In this document: positions 12,101 through 27,100 of the stretch, in pieces
How positions within the stretch are numbered: position 1 is the first letter of the stretch
Layout of the letters: each line of letters starts with the position of its first letter
Origin: Coturnix japonica
Lineage: Eukaryota; Chordata; Aves; Galliformes; Phasianidae
DNA: 64,000 nucleotides
Direction: 5' to 3'
Assembly: GCF_001577835.2 (NCBI RefSeq)
Contig: NC_029516.1
Coordinates: forward strand, 110,192,254 to 110,256,253
Notes under the pieces: model-generated
What the model saw: the letters and a program-made list of their open reading frames with translations, nothing else
Told to the model about the DNA's origin: nothing
The model's database searches: none
Program-made: the position numbers and the translations under genes

Positions 12101-15100
12101 ACCTCTTCCTCAAACAATCTCATTTAATAATACCATGACTTTATTCTCTCTCATTTAAACACATCAGCACATCAACCAAGAGAAAAAAATTCTTGGTGGA
12201 TTGGGAAGCCTGAGCTCCTATGCTAGAAAAAGAATCCAATGGTGATTGCGTGGGAGGAAGGTGCCTATGTTTTGGAATGCACTAGATAGTCCACATGAAA
12301 GCATTCTTGATAGGGAGGAAGTAAATGTGCTAAGCAAGGCAGAAACTGATGGGTGTGAAAAAGACTATTAATGTAACCAAATATACCTCCTTTTCCTCTG
12401 AGATCTTTTATTTCCTTTCACAAATCCTCAAATAATCAACAAGAATAAAGAAAAGGACTGTAGTTACAAGGCATTTCAGTTACATTAAGCTACCGTAGAT
12501 GTGAATGTTAGAGAAACTGCAAGATATATCATAAATGGGACTAGAAAGCATAAACTAGTGTCAAACAGGCAAAAAGCGTTGGAGGAAAGGAATACTGTGC
12601 CACAGCCTCATGCTTCTTGCTGTATCACCAGCAGTGACAAGTGACCAAAAAAGAAGCCCACAGCAGAACACTTGAGAGCCAGCTCTGAAGGCTTAATGCC
12701 TGTCAAGTTGAGCAGTTATGTAGTATGGGATGGAGGTGATATTTACAAGCACTCAAGCCTTCTCACACTACTTTCTTTTACTGTCTGAGGTGTGAGGGGG
12801 AATAAACAGTTCATAGCGTATTGCAAAGTCTGGTCTATAAACATACTATGAGATACTCTTTTGCTAAAAAATGTGAATAAAAAGATGCAGTTGTTGGTTT
12901 TTTTTTTGGTTTTTTTTGGTCTTTTTTTTTTATTTTTTTTAAACATTATCAAATACAATATCTTATGTGTCAGTAAGGCCAACAAACATTAGCCATTCCT
13001 AGGCAGGCGTGCAAGGCAAATGCAACAGTGATACTAATGAGGTAGAAAGAAAAGTTACTTGCAAGCATTACCATATGTGAGAGAAGAAAAGAGCATGTTT
13101 GCCAGTTCTGCTTTGTTATTCAGCTTTGGTCTTATACCAGGGCAAACAACAGGGTAGGCAGTGATAGGTGAAGAATATCAATGCAGGAGGGTCCTCTGCA
13201 GAAGCAGATAGGGACAAAAAGGCAACTGAGCCTTAGTGACTTTATAATACCAGCACTGCTGTAACTCAGCTTCTGCTTCAGTCTTTACACTGTCCCTCTG
13301 CCAAGACAACAATGCTGGTATAACAAAGGCTAACTCTACAGTTTATTCATGCCTCATGTGTGATACAGATACTTGTCAGCAGAAAACTGCTGGCTATTTG
13401 TTTGTAAATTGCAATATGTAAAAACAGTTCCGTGCTCTAAGAAGCCAGGGAAACCCTAAGCAGGTCTAATATCTACAAAGTGACAGTATAAGCGAAGAGC
13501 AACAGAAGAGTGTTTTAAGAGTTTACTTGAGGAAAAAACAGCAGGACCAATGGGGATACCAGTATTTTTATTTTCCATCACAGCAAGGCAGTCAACTATA
13601 GAGGTGCTAATATTCATAACATTTATTCTTCTTGATATTCACATAATCTGCAAGACGTCTGTCTATTCCAATAGCAGGGGAAAAAAAAATGGCTTTTTCT
13701 CTTAAACTTTCTTTTACATTTTATTGTTTTCTTTAAGTAGGTGGATGGATCTACTTCTTTTGTCAGAAGGAACGAAAACAAAGTATTTCCTCCAAGTTCA
13801 CTTCATGCAAAATCTTAAGTAGATGTCCATGGATTTTATAAATCCCTTTAAGATAACAATTCCGCAGTCTATGCCTTTATACTGCCAACCAAGAAAGTAG
13901 GACTTCACATAGTTATTTATATGCAAAAAGCTAATTTTCATTTCAAACATAGGAAAATTTGACATACAAACGTTTAGATGCTAATGAATATATCATTATT
14001 CAAATCCATTCCAAATCTAATTCAGTACAGCAGTTACAAAATTAGCTAAGGAATCATCTCTAAATTACGTATTTTCTTAATTCATCTAATTACAAACTGT
14101 AAACGAAAATAGAGATCTACATCATTTTCTAACCAAGCATCTGAACCTGAAAAGCAGTGAGAAAGGAGATTGTCTAACTGATTCTTCTTGGACTTTCATG
14201 ATTAAAAACAGATTAACTGTCAACAAAAAAAATATTATAATCTGAGATCATAAGCAGATACAGCACTTCCCGCACAAAGAATTGTGCCCATTCAAATTGG
14301 TTCAAGTTACTAGCACAGTATATGCCATCTTTAATTTTGCTTCAATGGTTCTTAACAGTGGAAGTTGTTTTCCCAAAAATTGTTGATTTCATTCATGTAA
14401 GAAATAGTGCCAAATTACTAACTGTTCTTATTACAGATACATGCTGATGACAGTATTCCAATATATCTATTTATATGTATACACATACATTTAAGTAGAA
14501 AAAAGCATGCCAGTGGATACACCAAGATTCACTGAAAATGCATATAGGCAGAAGAACCATATAAATAGTTTATACTTGTTAATAACTGTTTTTTAATAGT
14601 CTGAAAATTAAAAAAAAAACAAAAAACAAAAAAAAAACCCCCGTTTTATTTTAAAAACTAATTAATCAATGTCCAAGGCACATTGTTGAAAAGAAAATTA
14701 TTATTATTACCTGATATGTAACAAAGGTCCTTTAAAAGTGGTTAGTGCTTTCTTTGCATTCTTTGGTTTGAACTCTGTTTTGTCATTTTCCTCTGACTTG
14801 GAAATTTGTTCTACAGAATTCATCTGAGTAAAAATGATGGTTATAGTGATTAACTAGAAGTCTTGGTTACACACGCTACAGATTCATGCAGGTATTTCAA
14901 AGAACACGAGGAGGCTTATTTCAACAGTTCACATTTTACAGACAAAACTTAATGTGTATTCATTCCTTGAGGATTCTGGAAGACCATCACATTTAAAAAA
15001 ATGTAAGTTATGTTATATATTAAAAATACATGATGCTACACTTTTGTTGTTGTTGTTGTTTGTTTTTTTTGTCTTTTTTTCCCCCCTCCCCTCTGGTATA

Positions 15101-18100
15101 TTTTCCTGACGCCCGAATTGGTTGTTTTTGTAGACACCAGATGAGCAAGGTGTGGTACTTCTAATACCAGTTTAGAAAGTACTGATGTTATACTTTTGCT
15201 GCAAAAGTTTCCAAGTGACACCCCAGTATAATCACTGTAGCACTGAACAGAAAACACAGCAACAGCTCCACATTTCATTGCACTGAATACTTGCTGAATG
15301 CATTTTTATTTCTTCTAAACTGATCTCTGAAGTACCGGGGAGCTCAATTAACAGAACTTAAGTTCTGAGGTTCTTCCTCTGTTACATTAAGAAACTACAT
15401 ACAAGACAACAAGCCTGCTGGACGCCCACCTCATAATTCTATAGAGTTCTTTATTTTCAATAAAATGCAAAATGGGGGTGAAAAAAAATACAGAGAATTG
15501 GAAGAATAAGTGGCATGTTGACTTGAGAAAATCAGCTAGCTAAACAGTTTGCTTAGGTTTGTGTTTATTTCACTTGAAACAGTGACAGAATATAGGAAGA
15601 GTATTTTAGTTTATGTAAATTATCTATGGTATGGGAATTGAAGAAATACAGTATCATAAAAGATAGACTTTTGTTAAAAAAAACAAAAAAAAACCCACCT
15701 CAAACATAGTAATTTCATTTTTTGTAACTGTAGTTATTTTAGAAGATCCCTGTATAAATACATTGCATAGTCAATGTGTTTGGATTTATTCTACATAATT
15801 TCAATTTAAACTACTAGGAAAGGAAAAATTACAATAGTACCCACTGAAGGTGGAGTCTCATGTGCCAAATACAGGTGTTTACAGAGAAGGCACTTACAAT
15901 TAAGTTTATTGCTCATGGTTCCCTCTATTCTGTGGAATGAAAGAGGCACTTCTACAGGATGAGAAGAGGCATGCATAAAAATAAATCAGATGAATTCTTA
16001 GTAATTACAGAAATCTGCAGATAATGCAAATAAATACTAGTAACATAGTAAATAATAATGAAATCTGACAGGCCACTTTAAACCTGTCATTTCAGAAGCT
16101 GACCTCTTTCAGAAATATTCATTAAGTTATATTTATGAATAGTCAAGTACAAAATAATCTCTTTTAAAATGCCAACCATTCATAGAATAAGGAACAGTTT
16201 CTGAAAACTGTTTAGGAAGAAGCTCAGCAGAGAAGGGGCAAACACTGACATACTGTGTTAGAAATAGCAAGTGTTATTTTTATGTGAACAGAAAGCATAC
16301 TGAAGTAAGACAACTGGCTGGTTTTTTTCCTATAGCAGGAACAGTGCAAACAATGGGATGCGGCCTGAATTTTAAAAGCAAGTTAAAAGTTGGGTAATAA
16401 ATATGTCTTTAAATTAATGATGCATGAGTATAATTGATCAGCTTAATTCAAAAGATTGAGTAGAAAGCTTGATTATGCTGTAGGAAATAGAAAATACCAT
16501 AAACCATTATTTTTAAATACTGAAAAGGTACAGTAAGTAGAAATCTGAAGTCAAACAAGTAATTAAATTAAATACTGAGGCAGTTAGCACCAAAACTAAC
16601 ATTCATACTAAACAGTGATTATCTTTCTGTACCCGAGAATCAAATCTTATCAGATGTGCCACAACCAAAACAAGCTAGTCTACCTGTTGTGAAGTTACAA
16701 TAGCTACGTAAGGTCTCCTCCTGACCTTAAGCTCAGTGATATATATATGTTTACATAAATAGATGGGCAATTTATAAACGAGCACTGGAAAGTCAGCCAT
16801 ATGTCAAATTACTCTGAAGAAAATTTAAAACTGTAAATGAAAGCAAAAATGTTAAAGAGTTTCACTGCTTTAAATAAAAGTTTTGCAATCCATATTCCAA
16901 AATGAAGTGTGGCACTTTTAATTTCACATATACTTTTTCTCTTTCCCTCCCCTGTCCTTTTTAATAACAATACCCCCACTGACTGTGATTGCATATTCTG
17001 AGGTATAACTTCACAGAATTCTACATAAAGCAATACCTTTATATTTGTGGACAAACTTTACTGCAGGAAAATTACATTTTCAATACAAGATGATGCATTA
17101 GGGCTGTAGTTTCTTCTGAGATAAATGATTACTTTTATGATTTTCAGAAGTTGGCATGTAGTAAAATTTTACTATTTATCTGATATTTTCTCAAGTATTA
17201 AATTTAAGCATCTGAGAAAAACAGATGCTTTAAGTTGTTTGCCACAAAATATCCTAAGATTAAAAATTCCCTAGTTAGAAAAGTTTTGAACATAGTAAAT
17301 CTTTAAATTTTACCACATAATTCACAATAATCAAGAGATACTAAGTACTAAGTACACAATTTACTGATTTAGAAGCTAGTCTTAACAGTCAAATCTTTTC
17401 AAACTAAGACTCAAGGCAGAAACTATAATTTTGATTATCCATTTCACTGTGTACATATTTCAAATTGAGGAAATATGAAGTAAAAGCCTGACAAGAAACA
17501 AAAATCGCATGCCTCTTATCCTGCTTTGTAGCCATACGATTAGTTGTCTCAGCTTTCAGAGTTAGATACCTTTTTCTGATTAAGATTTTGTTCTTCATTC
17601 ACATCTCCAGGCTCCTTGGTGTCGGTATCTATCTCTTCTTTACTTTCAGGCTCATCTTCACTAGTGATAGGCCCATTTTCACATAAAGGTGTTTGAAAAT
17701 CATCATCTACCAGTGGAGGATAACTGTACTTGAAAGAATCCTAATAAGAAAAAGGAGATTTATAAAGGACCTCTTAGGATAATGCAAAGAGCCTTTTCTA
17801 CTGTTTTTAAGTGGAAATACCATCAATTCATTATATTGTTACAAAGGACTTGTAGGTTTCAATTATCCATTTTACATTGCATCACTGTACAGAAAGCTTA
17901 TGCTACCAATAGTTCAATTTCACCATTGATTGTATCATTGCCAGCAGCACTTAATGGCCACTCAGAAGGCAACAGTATCCTGCACTGCATCAAAAAGGAG
18001 TGGTGGCCAGCAGGGAAGGGGAGGGGAACATACCTGCCTACTCTGGCCTCCTGAGGCTGTCTGGAGTACTGTATGTGTTGAGACCTGGTGCCTCCCAGCT

Positions 18101-21100
18101 CAGCAAAGACATAGAGCTTTTGCTGAGGGGCCAGAGGAAAGTCACTAAGATGATCAGAGAGAGCTGGAGCACCTCTCCTATGAAGACAAGCTGAAGGAGT
18201 TGGGCTTGTTCAGCCAGGAGAAGATTCCTGGGAAACTTTATTGCAGGCTTTAATATTTAAAGACAGATTATAAAAAGGAGGGAAATCAACTTTTTACACA
18301 GTAGTTACTGATAGAACAAGGGAGAATAGTTCTAAATTAAAGAACGTGAGATTTGCATTACATGTTGGGAAGGTTTTCACTGAAAGGGTGATGAAGTGAT
18401 GGAACAGGCTTCCAAGAGAGGCTATGGATTCCCCATCCTTGGAGTGCTCAAGGCCACAATGGATGGGGTCAGACAGATGCTTGGACTTCATGATCTTGAA
18501 GGTCTTTTCCAACAGAGATGATTTTATGTTTTCAAAGAACACTCCAAGTGACAGAAAAAGTTATTTTTTTAATTTTTAAGCACGTAGTAGTTGCAATTGA
18601 AAAGTAATATTTAAATCCTCTAATCTTAATTGACTGTATGGATTTAATGAATTCTGCAGCTCATACTTTTGCATGCCAAATCAATTCAAAGATCTCCTTC
18701 AGGACAACTGAGTAAGAAGAAGCAGCATACTAAGGTTCTCAGTACTTCCATAACAAAGAGAACCAGTAGAAATTAGATTTTGTTAACTAGAAATGCTCTT
18801 TATCTTCCCAAATTAGTTTTCAAATGTTAGTTTTCAATGTAAGAAACCAGGTTTAAATAGGGCCCTTTGTTCTTACTGTAATTTCAAACAGCCTTAAACC
18901 CTCAAGTAAACTAAACTGGTCAATATGACAGCTTTGAATTCTGTGAGACAGACTGGAGCCATACCCCCGGTCCCAAACTATTCTACCAGCAGAGATGAAA
19001 CAAGCAGGTTTATTTTGCTTGTGCAACAGAAATAAATTATGTGATCCCATGAAAGAAATTTAGACAGTCACCCAAAGAAACCTCAAATAATACCACATAC
19101 TTCCTTCTTTATCTTTAATCAAGGTATAAAGATTTCCTATCCTTCAGGCTGAAGTAACTCTTGTAGACCTCCAGCTGAAAGATGAAAGGAAAGATTCACC
19201 AGCTCAAGCAGTTTTCTGTTAAAGGGCCTGGTGAATAAGTTTAAGTATTGCTAACAGACTAATTAACTGTTAAAATATTCCAGACAGAGAGAAATACTGT
19301 GGAAAACTTGCAGAATGTTCCCCTTCACTCAAGCAATACAGAGCCTTTTCACTCCCTTCCAGCATACAATGGAGGACATATGGCAAAGCGGCCTTAGTAA
19401 AGAGATGCTAAATTTGCTGTACACCTCACTTGGCCACATTAACCCACAATGTTGGGTAATGGCAGCAGCTGAAAAGCACCTCATCATTGTGACATCTCAA
19501 AGTTCCACACTTCCCAGTCACAATCCATCAGTTTCAGTGACACTGGGTTATCTACTAACAGGGTTGAAGTCTTAGACAGATAAAGAAGACAGATTTATTT
19601 GATGCTCAATGCATCCATTCCAGAAAAATGATAATTTGCTATTATGGGAGATGCAGCATGTTGGCCATACAAGTTTTAATCATGGTAGCGATATTTTCTA
19701 AGACCAGGTGTACACAGTGGCCATGAAATCACATGCAAAAGGCATAAATTGACATACATTAAATACTGACCCAAAAACAGTGCTTCAAGTAAACAAGCTA
19801 TGAGCTTTCAATTTAGAGAACCAGGTGAAGAGCACAGTATTCTAGTTAAAAACACAGCTCAATCCTAGCGCTAGCATAGAGAGCCTTGTCAATTCAAGGC
19901 TGAACTGCTCACTTCGACAATATGGGCAAATACATGATAATCCTTGAGCAAAATGAAGCTCATGCAGAGTTCTGAAAAATCTTCATTTATGTTTACCTTA
20001 ATCAGTATTAATGTTCTAAACACTCTGCAGTCACAGTCCATTATTTGTCAATAAACATATAAGTCATCCTCCTCCTTTACTAGCTGGTTTATAATTGATT
20101 GAAGGATTTTAATGATAAAGACAGACTTACTTGCCAACGACCCTTGTCAGTACAAAAACAAAGTATATTTGAAGACAAGATCAAAACGGAAACAGAATAG
20201 TTCCCTTGACAGAGAGAAGGAATTAGTAACTTCAAGACTATATAACACTTTGGCAATAGAATTTGCTTTTTTTTTTTTATTATGATTATTTTTTAATCCC
20301 CAAAGCAGTCTCAAAAATTTCTTTTGGATACCTGGATTCCATAGCATGTATTTTCTCTGCATTTCCCCAAAGTAAACAGTATCACCTGTCACTCCTAGGA
20401 CAGATATAATTAGGGAGTAAAGCAGAAAGGAGGGTCTACTTTGCTCATTCAATACTACAGCCAAAAGATAAATAGATACGCCGTGCTCTTCTTCAACTTT
20501 ATCATGCTGGCTGCAAAACTGACTGTCTATTTCTAAATCGGTAGAAATCAAAGAGGATGAAAAGAAAGGAGAAGGGAAAAGGTGTTTCAGAGGAAAGTAC
20601 AAGGAATTAGGTTTTACAAATCTGATAGTATCTTAAAATAAACAGAAAACCCCATCATCCTGTCAACAGTAATAGCAGTAGGTGCACTCCCTCATCAGAT
20701 TTCAAGTTGACCCAGAAGGAGACAAGGTCAATCACTCCATGAAAATCTGCCTTCTCAGAAAAGATACTGGAGCCTAACTTAATATTTGTTAACAACACTT
20801 CCGAACAGTGACAGTTCTGAGGTTTAAAGTTCAGAACACCCATCTAAGCAGGTTAAATATCAAAAATGCTCAATATTTAGACAAAACATTTGCCGGCTCA
20901 AAATACATGGCTTTTAAAAAGCATGCATACGCTTTTTCTGCCATTATAAACACACTTGGAGTCCTTGTCAAACAAATGCACTCTTATGCTACTAATTTAT
21001 CACTGCCAATGCAACTTATTACCACAGATCAGTAAGTTTAGGTAAACTGCCTCCAAGATTCTGGAACTCAGTGACATCCCTAGAAGTTGGGCAACATAGA

Positions 21101-24100
21101 GCCAGCATATCACTAACTAAACACTGAAACATTTCAGGATTGAAGCAGGATAAAGGACAACCAAGTCTGCACGCTCCATACAGACGCTTAAGGAAAATAC
21201 TTAGCAAAGCCACAAGCTTCTTTCTTCAAAGAGGGAAGTAGCTATGAGGTATGATAGTAAGAGAATACAGAACCGTGGCTTTGGTGAAAGATGAAAAACT
21301 TCAGGGGGCCAAAAAATCTATTTTCTGCTTGCAGAACTTGTCATAAACCAACACACAATCTCTCTAATTCATCAAATGGGGGAAAACAAGATAAGTGAGA
21401 AAAGGAAAGGCACTTGAAAAGGACAGGCGTTTTTTTGTTGAAGATCTGAAAACAAGGCCCCCTATGACTTGAAAGTGAATAATTAAAATCATTCACAGAA
21501 TTGATTTTCATACTTAAGACTGCAAGATAGCAAATTCTCATAAAATTAATCCTTTTTTTACTGATGTGATTTGCAAACTATCACTCTGACAGAATCAAGA
21601 AATCTCACAGCCATGAAGTGCCAAACTGTAACACCACATATGTTATTTAAATAAACATGCCTCAACTTAACACATTAGGATGATGGAATGTTAATATACT
21701 TACAGTTCCACCCATGTGAGGTGGCAGATATTCTCCACTGATGTATTCCTGTACATCACTCTTGTTTGTGAATTTTAGCATGCTTATTGCTTCAGGGCCA
21801 AGCCAACCCTTCACAATTTTAAAAGCAGCTTTAAAGGGGAAAAAAAAGATATGCATAAGTTGTCACGATTTTTTTTTTTCTTCAGGGTATTGGTAGATCT
21901 TACAGAAGTTGTACACTGTACCCCATAAAATATGGCAACACCTGTTCTGAAAATATTAGAATATGGGGACAGTGAAAAGAAAAAAAATATATATTACTGG
22001 TAAGAAAAATATTTTACCAAAAATAAATAAATAAATAAAACCAATAGCAACATCCTTCTCTATACTGGAATGCAGACAGACCATAGACTTTCAAAGGAAA
22101 GAGGATCTTTGATTTAGTCAGTAACTATTTCCTTCTCTTGGAATTTAGTTCAGGAAGAAGAGAGTGGCACAGGGGAGAGGTGTAAAACAATTATGTTTCA
22201 AGTCTAATTGAGGGATATAGGAGAAGTTAATTTTCTTCACAGTTGAAATATTTTGCTGCTTTAAATGGCAGTTGTTTACATTTGCAGTGGTTTCGAACAC
22301 ATCAGTTATTTCATTGGTGGTAAGATATGAATACTCAGGAAAAAAAGTATGGAACTAACAAAAATGTATCTGCACAGCATAGATAAAAGAATAAGCTACT
22401 TATCATATGCATATACGCATTATGGTTAAGAATATCAATTGAAACTCAATGTACACAACCAATTGCAGTTCCGAGGGTCATGTGTCTAGCTGAAAGTGTG
22501 CAGCCTACTTATTTATTTTTTGACTGGTAAGAAGTGTTTGTCAATTATTATAGTGTTCCTAAATAATGAGCTTAACTTTGAAAGGATTACAGCTGGAAGC
22601 ATTCAACAAATGTTTAACAAAGTCTCCCAACTTTTAAAGGTAACATGTGAATATGAGCTCCATTTAAAGAATAAACCAAGATTAAATGCTAGACAGAAAG
22701 AGGGTGTGTTAACTATGTAATAGGTTTACAAATTCACCACTTAGCTAAAACAGAAAGCAGGGAAAAGCTTCTTGTTTATGCTAGGTTTAAGTTGCCATCT
22801 TGGGGGGAAAAAAACAACAAAAACAACAACTGACTTACCATTCATTATCCATGGCATTTCAAAGATCACTATCTTTGCTGAAAAAGAAAAGGAAATAATC
22901 TGAATACCAAATGTATGTATTTCTCTGTTTAACATGAAGTGCAGCCATAATAGTCAGACAGAAAGAGAAATACTCTTTTTTTTTTTTTTTTAAAGTGTTA
23001 ATTTTACTTCCTTGCGGAAGCAATTTGTTTATTGTTTTTTACATGCTGTATCTATCACTATAGAAAGACAGTAGGTATTTTACATGAAAGAGAAGAAAAA
23101 CGGTAGAATTCCATGATTTACAGACTTATCTGACTTAATACTTTTCTGACATATTGTTACTAGTAAGTAATTGTAACAAATAAGGCAGGGAAAGGTACGA
23201 ATTTACCCTGATATAGAAAAATAACTACTTAATGGAAAAGAAAACTAAGATTAACAGGTATATTCAGCATCTCCTCTTCCCAAAAAATTAGCAAGAACCT
23301 TTGCTAGTTTAGGCTTGTTCTCAGACTTCAAGTTAGGAGAGGAGCTTGAAAAACTTAACATTTTGACTCAAAAACACCCCCAAGTATTTTTCTAAAATGT
23401 CAAAAATAACATAAAAATATTATGTCAAATTTCAGTCAATGATCAAACTTCTGGCAGCAAATGGAAACCTAATTTTCAGTGTTTAAGCAGTAACTGTTAC
23501 AGAGCTTCAAAATTCACAGATATCTTTGCATAACATTTAAAATTCACTATGAGCTTGCAAAAATGATTTAGTTTCCATCTATTCATAAGAAATAAGCAGG
23601 CACATATGGGGGTTTTTTCTAAATGCAAATGTGCCATAACCCCATTCTGAAAAAGCACACTATGGCTACTGAGGATTTTTTAAAGTCAGTCTTTTGTTCC
23701 CTGAAGACTCTTTAAGGACACCAGTTGTTAGACATGTTTCCAAAACTATCCACTTAACAAGGAATTAAGGGATAAAAAGGTTCATTCAATTCTATGTGCA
23801 TAAGTACAAAACAAATTGTTTGTATATCACAAAAAGCTAGCTGATTTTAGATGTATTGAAAAGAAACTTCAGATTTTAAAGTTGTGCTGATTCTTACAAG
23901 CACAAATATATTCTGAATCTATAGTGTCAAAACATTCCATGCAATTCAGCTTTATCTAAAAATCTCATCTTCTGTTATGATCGAAACACTAAATTCCAAG
24001 GACAAATCTTTCATTTCTGAAAACAAGATAAAGTGCGTGCAAGAATACAAAAAAACCCAAAACTCTCCCCCACCACTAATGATATTCTTAACTCCTCTTG

Positions 24101-27100
24101 TTATACAAGTCTAACGTATCTCACATACAATACTTACTAAGGAAGTTCGGATAATAGTCTGTAAAACAGTTGACAATAAAACGAACAAAGTCCAAGTCCT
24201 AAAATAAAAACAGAGCAAATAACCTAAATCAAAATATTAGAATACAAACTTGGTTAAGATAAAGCACTTGAGTAATACAAGATAAATATGTTTTAGTCAT
24301 CTGTACTCCAGTTTTATACGTATTACAAACATTATCCAAATTCTCTATGCAATGCTTTGCACCTTGTTGAATTTTTGCAGGATTATGGACAAACAAGCTT
24401 AGCTTTATGATGCAAGGAAGAAGCTAGCAGGCTTGTTATCAACACAACAATTTGTTGTCTAAACTACCACGGAGTATGGACTGAATTTAAAGTATACAGG
24501 AAACAGAAGAAAAATAAACCTTTAGCATCTAGAGCAGCTTGATAGATTGCTTTCAAAGCCTTAAGAATCAGAGCTAAACACAATGAAATTTCTATTGAAT
24601 AACTTAACTTACACATTGTTCAATCTATAAGTGCAGTCAGAATCTACAAGAGAAAGTCAGTCAGAGGCAGCAGGCAACAAAGCTGCTTACATATCACCCA
24701 TTTTAAGGATGCTCCCATCCAACGGGGAACAGGGCAGAAACGATGCAACTGAGTCACTGATATTACAGCCAGACTTTATAATGGTAACACAGCAAAGGGT
24801 AAAAAAGAGAGATATATATGATACTGTGAGGCATACCTTATCACAATACTTGGGTGAGGTGGAAAACCATAAGTGCTTCTGTTTTCCCTAGTAATTCTAA
24901 CAGAAATAACCAGAACAAAGGAGACTTCCAAAGGCAAAGTAAAATGCAGTATTGATACAATACCTAAGATCCTCTCATTAGAACAACAAAATACCATGGA
25001 GAATGGACTTCCAAAGTGATATAAACACACTACTACAACATTACAGATAAAGAAACAAAAAATAAATAAATAACTACTGTAAAGAAGACTGTCAACAAAC
25101 TGAAAGCCTGATTAGTAGCTTCAGTAATTACAAAGCAAGAAAAAGCTCAGATATCTCTGGAGGCAAAAGATAGCATTTTGCAGAAGTATTTATCTCAACT
25201 GGTAGTTGCCGGTACCAAAACAATATCTATCACTTAACAGCATAAACACAGTGATAGATTGTCAAGTAATGATTAGAGTCTCCTGTGCATTAACAAGCAC
25301 ACTGCTCTCACTTCTGCTGTGTACCCAAAAGCAATACTATCAGCTATAAGGAGGTTGAATCCATTATTTTGATGAAAGTTCACACATAAGAATTTAGATG
25401 TGAGCAGAGAATTTAATAACCACATCAACTCTAGTTACCCGAAATGCTGCAACAAGGCATGAACCATCAGAATTACTTGACTGCATACCAATGAGAGTAG
25501 CTGACATATGAGATGAGGCTATAGCAACAATCGGACAAGCAAATGAAAAACCTGCTGGAAAACAGATTAAAACCTCAAGCTCTTTTAGGATAAAATTTAT
25601 CAAATACTCTATGGGGCTACCAACTGACATTAAAAACAATCCCTAGCAAAGTGAGATTGTGCCATGGAAGACTTATGAACTGCACTTGCTGTTCTCAAGT
25701 CACAGGTAAAAAAATCCAACTCTAAACTGCTGAACTAAATTATCCCACACTTATATAAATAACTGTCTTCTTAAAAAAGTGTTTTTTAGAATATTAATTG
25801 CTCCGATGAATTAAGCTGAATAGAACACCACAGAACTCCACAGGCAGTTACTCAAAATGTTATTTTCAGAACAGATCCCCATTCTCAAAGATCTCAGCTA
25901 CTGCATCCACGGGTCTGAGTACTTCACCATTACCACATTTTTCCATCCCTCACTATTGACAGATTTTGCTTCGCTGAGAAAATAAAACAATGAAGCCTGA
26001 ACTACTGAAGGTAAAGCTACAACTACATTCACAACAAAAGAGAGCTCAGACTACTGCCTTTTGGGTGCTTAAAAATTATGTTCTGCTACTGTCATCCAAA
26101 ACAACTGACAAACAAAGCTGATAAGTAACTATCGCACAGGAATCATTTTGACTCAGTCATTTATCAAATTAAAAGTTTTCAGTGTAGCGCACTGAATATA
26201 ATATTATATACAGGAGCAAATAATATTAAAACAGATTTTAATATGTAATAAAGAATTTCAGAAATTGCTTATGTTACGGGAACAAGCCTTACGCATTGCT
26301 GCTGTGAGCAACTGCCATTTTACTTAGGTTTAAAGGACACCACAGAGAATCTTCTGTTATGGAGAAACAGAATCACAGAACTGCAGTGGTTGGAAGGTGC
26401 CTCCAGAGATCATCAAGCCCAACTCCCGTGTTAAAGCAGGTACTCTGCAGTAGTTCTTTCAAATAATTCAAAAAGCAAGCAGAACAAAAACCCAATGAGC
26501 ATACTTACTATGTGACTGATTCCAGTTTCAGCCATGTCAAATACCACTGTTAAGGGCTTTCCATGATCTCTCTTGGCATAATGTTCTAGCCAGAAAGCTA
26601 CAAGTTTCTTTTTATCAAGTTGCTGTTTTTGGTCCCTTACATGAAGTTTCACTTTGAACCAAACTGGTGAGAAGGCAGGAAAAAGAAGCACACAAAAAGT
26701 GAAACAAGGAAGCAAAATTAACAGAAGCCATTATTTGTATAACTACATGGATGCACCGTAAAATTTACCAATGCTTCAGTGCATGTACTTCACACTTCTA
26801 AAGATTCTATGGTGACACCAAACAGTCATGGGAATAACTACATATTTATTTTCTCCCCTTTTCTTCCTCGCATCTTCTGTATTAAAAGGACAAAAACCAA
26901 GCATTACAGAAAACAAGGAAGAGTAGAGAAGAAGAACACTCTTCATGTACTTTTTAAAGGCTTCTACTGCTTATCAAAGAAATTAATTCATTATTTAAAA
27001 TTAAATTCATGTACTCCTCAGCTATCATGACCTGTATGTATTCCAGGTATTGCTGTGGTTGACATTTCACTTCGATTTCTGCTTAAATTTTCTATGCTGT

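Noticed and set aside
20147-20602. 151-codon minus-strand open frame in MOSPD2 intron 8
   Set aside because: It is the longest non-exonic frame in the gene. It is rich in L, S, F and K as in AT-rich chance frames, contains a poly-Lys run from a T-run, and has no recognisable domain.
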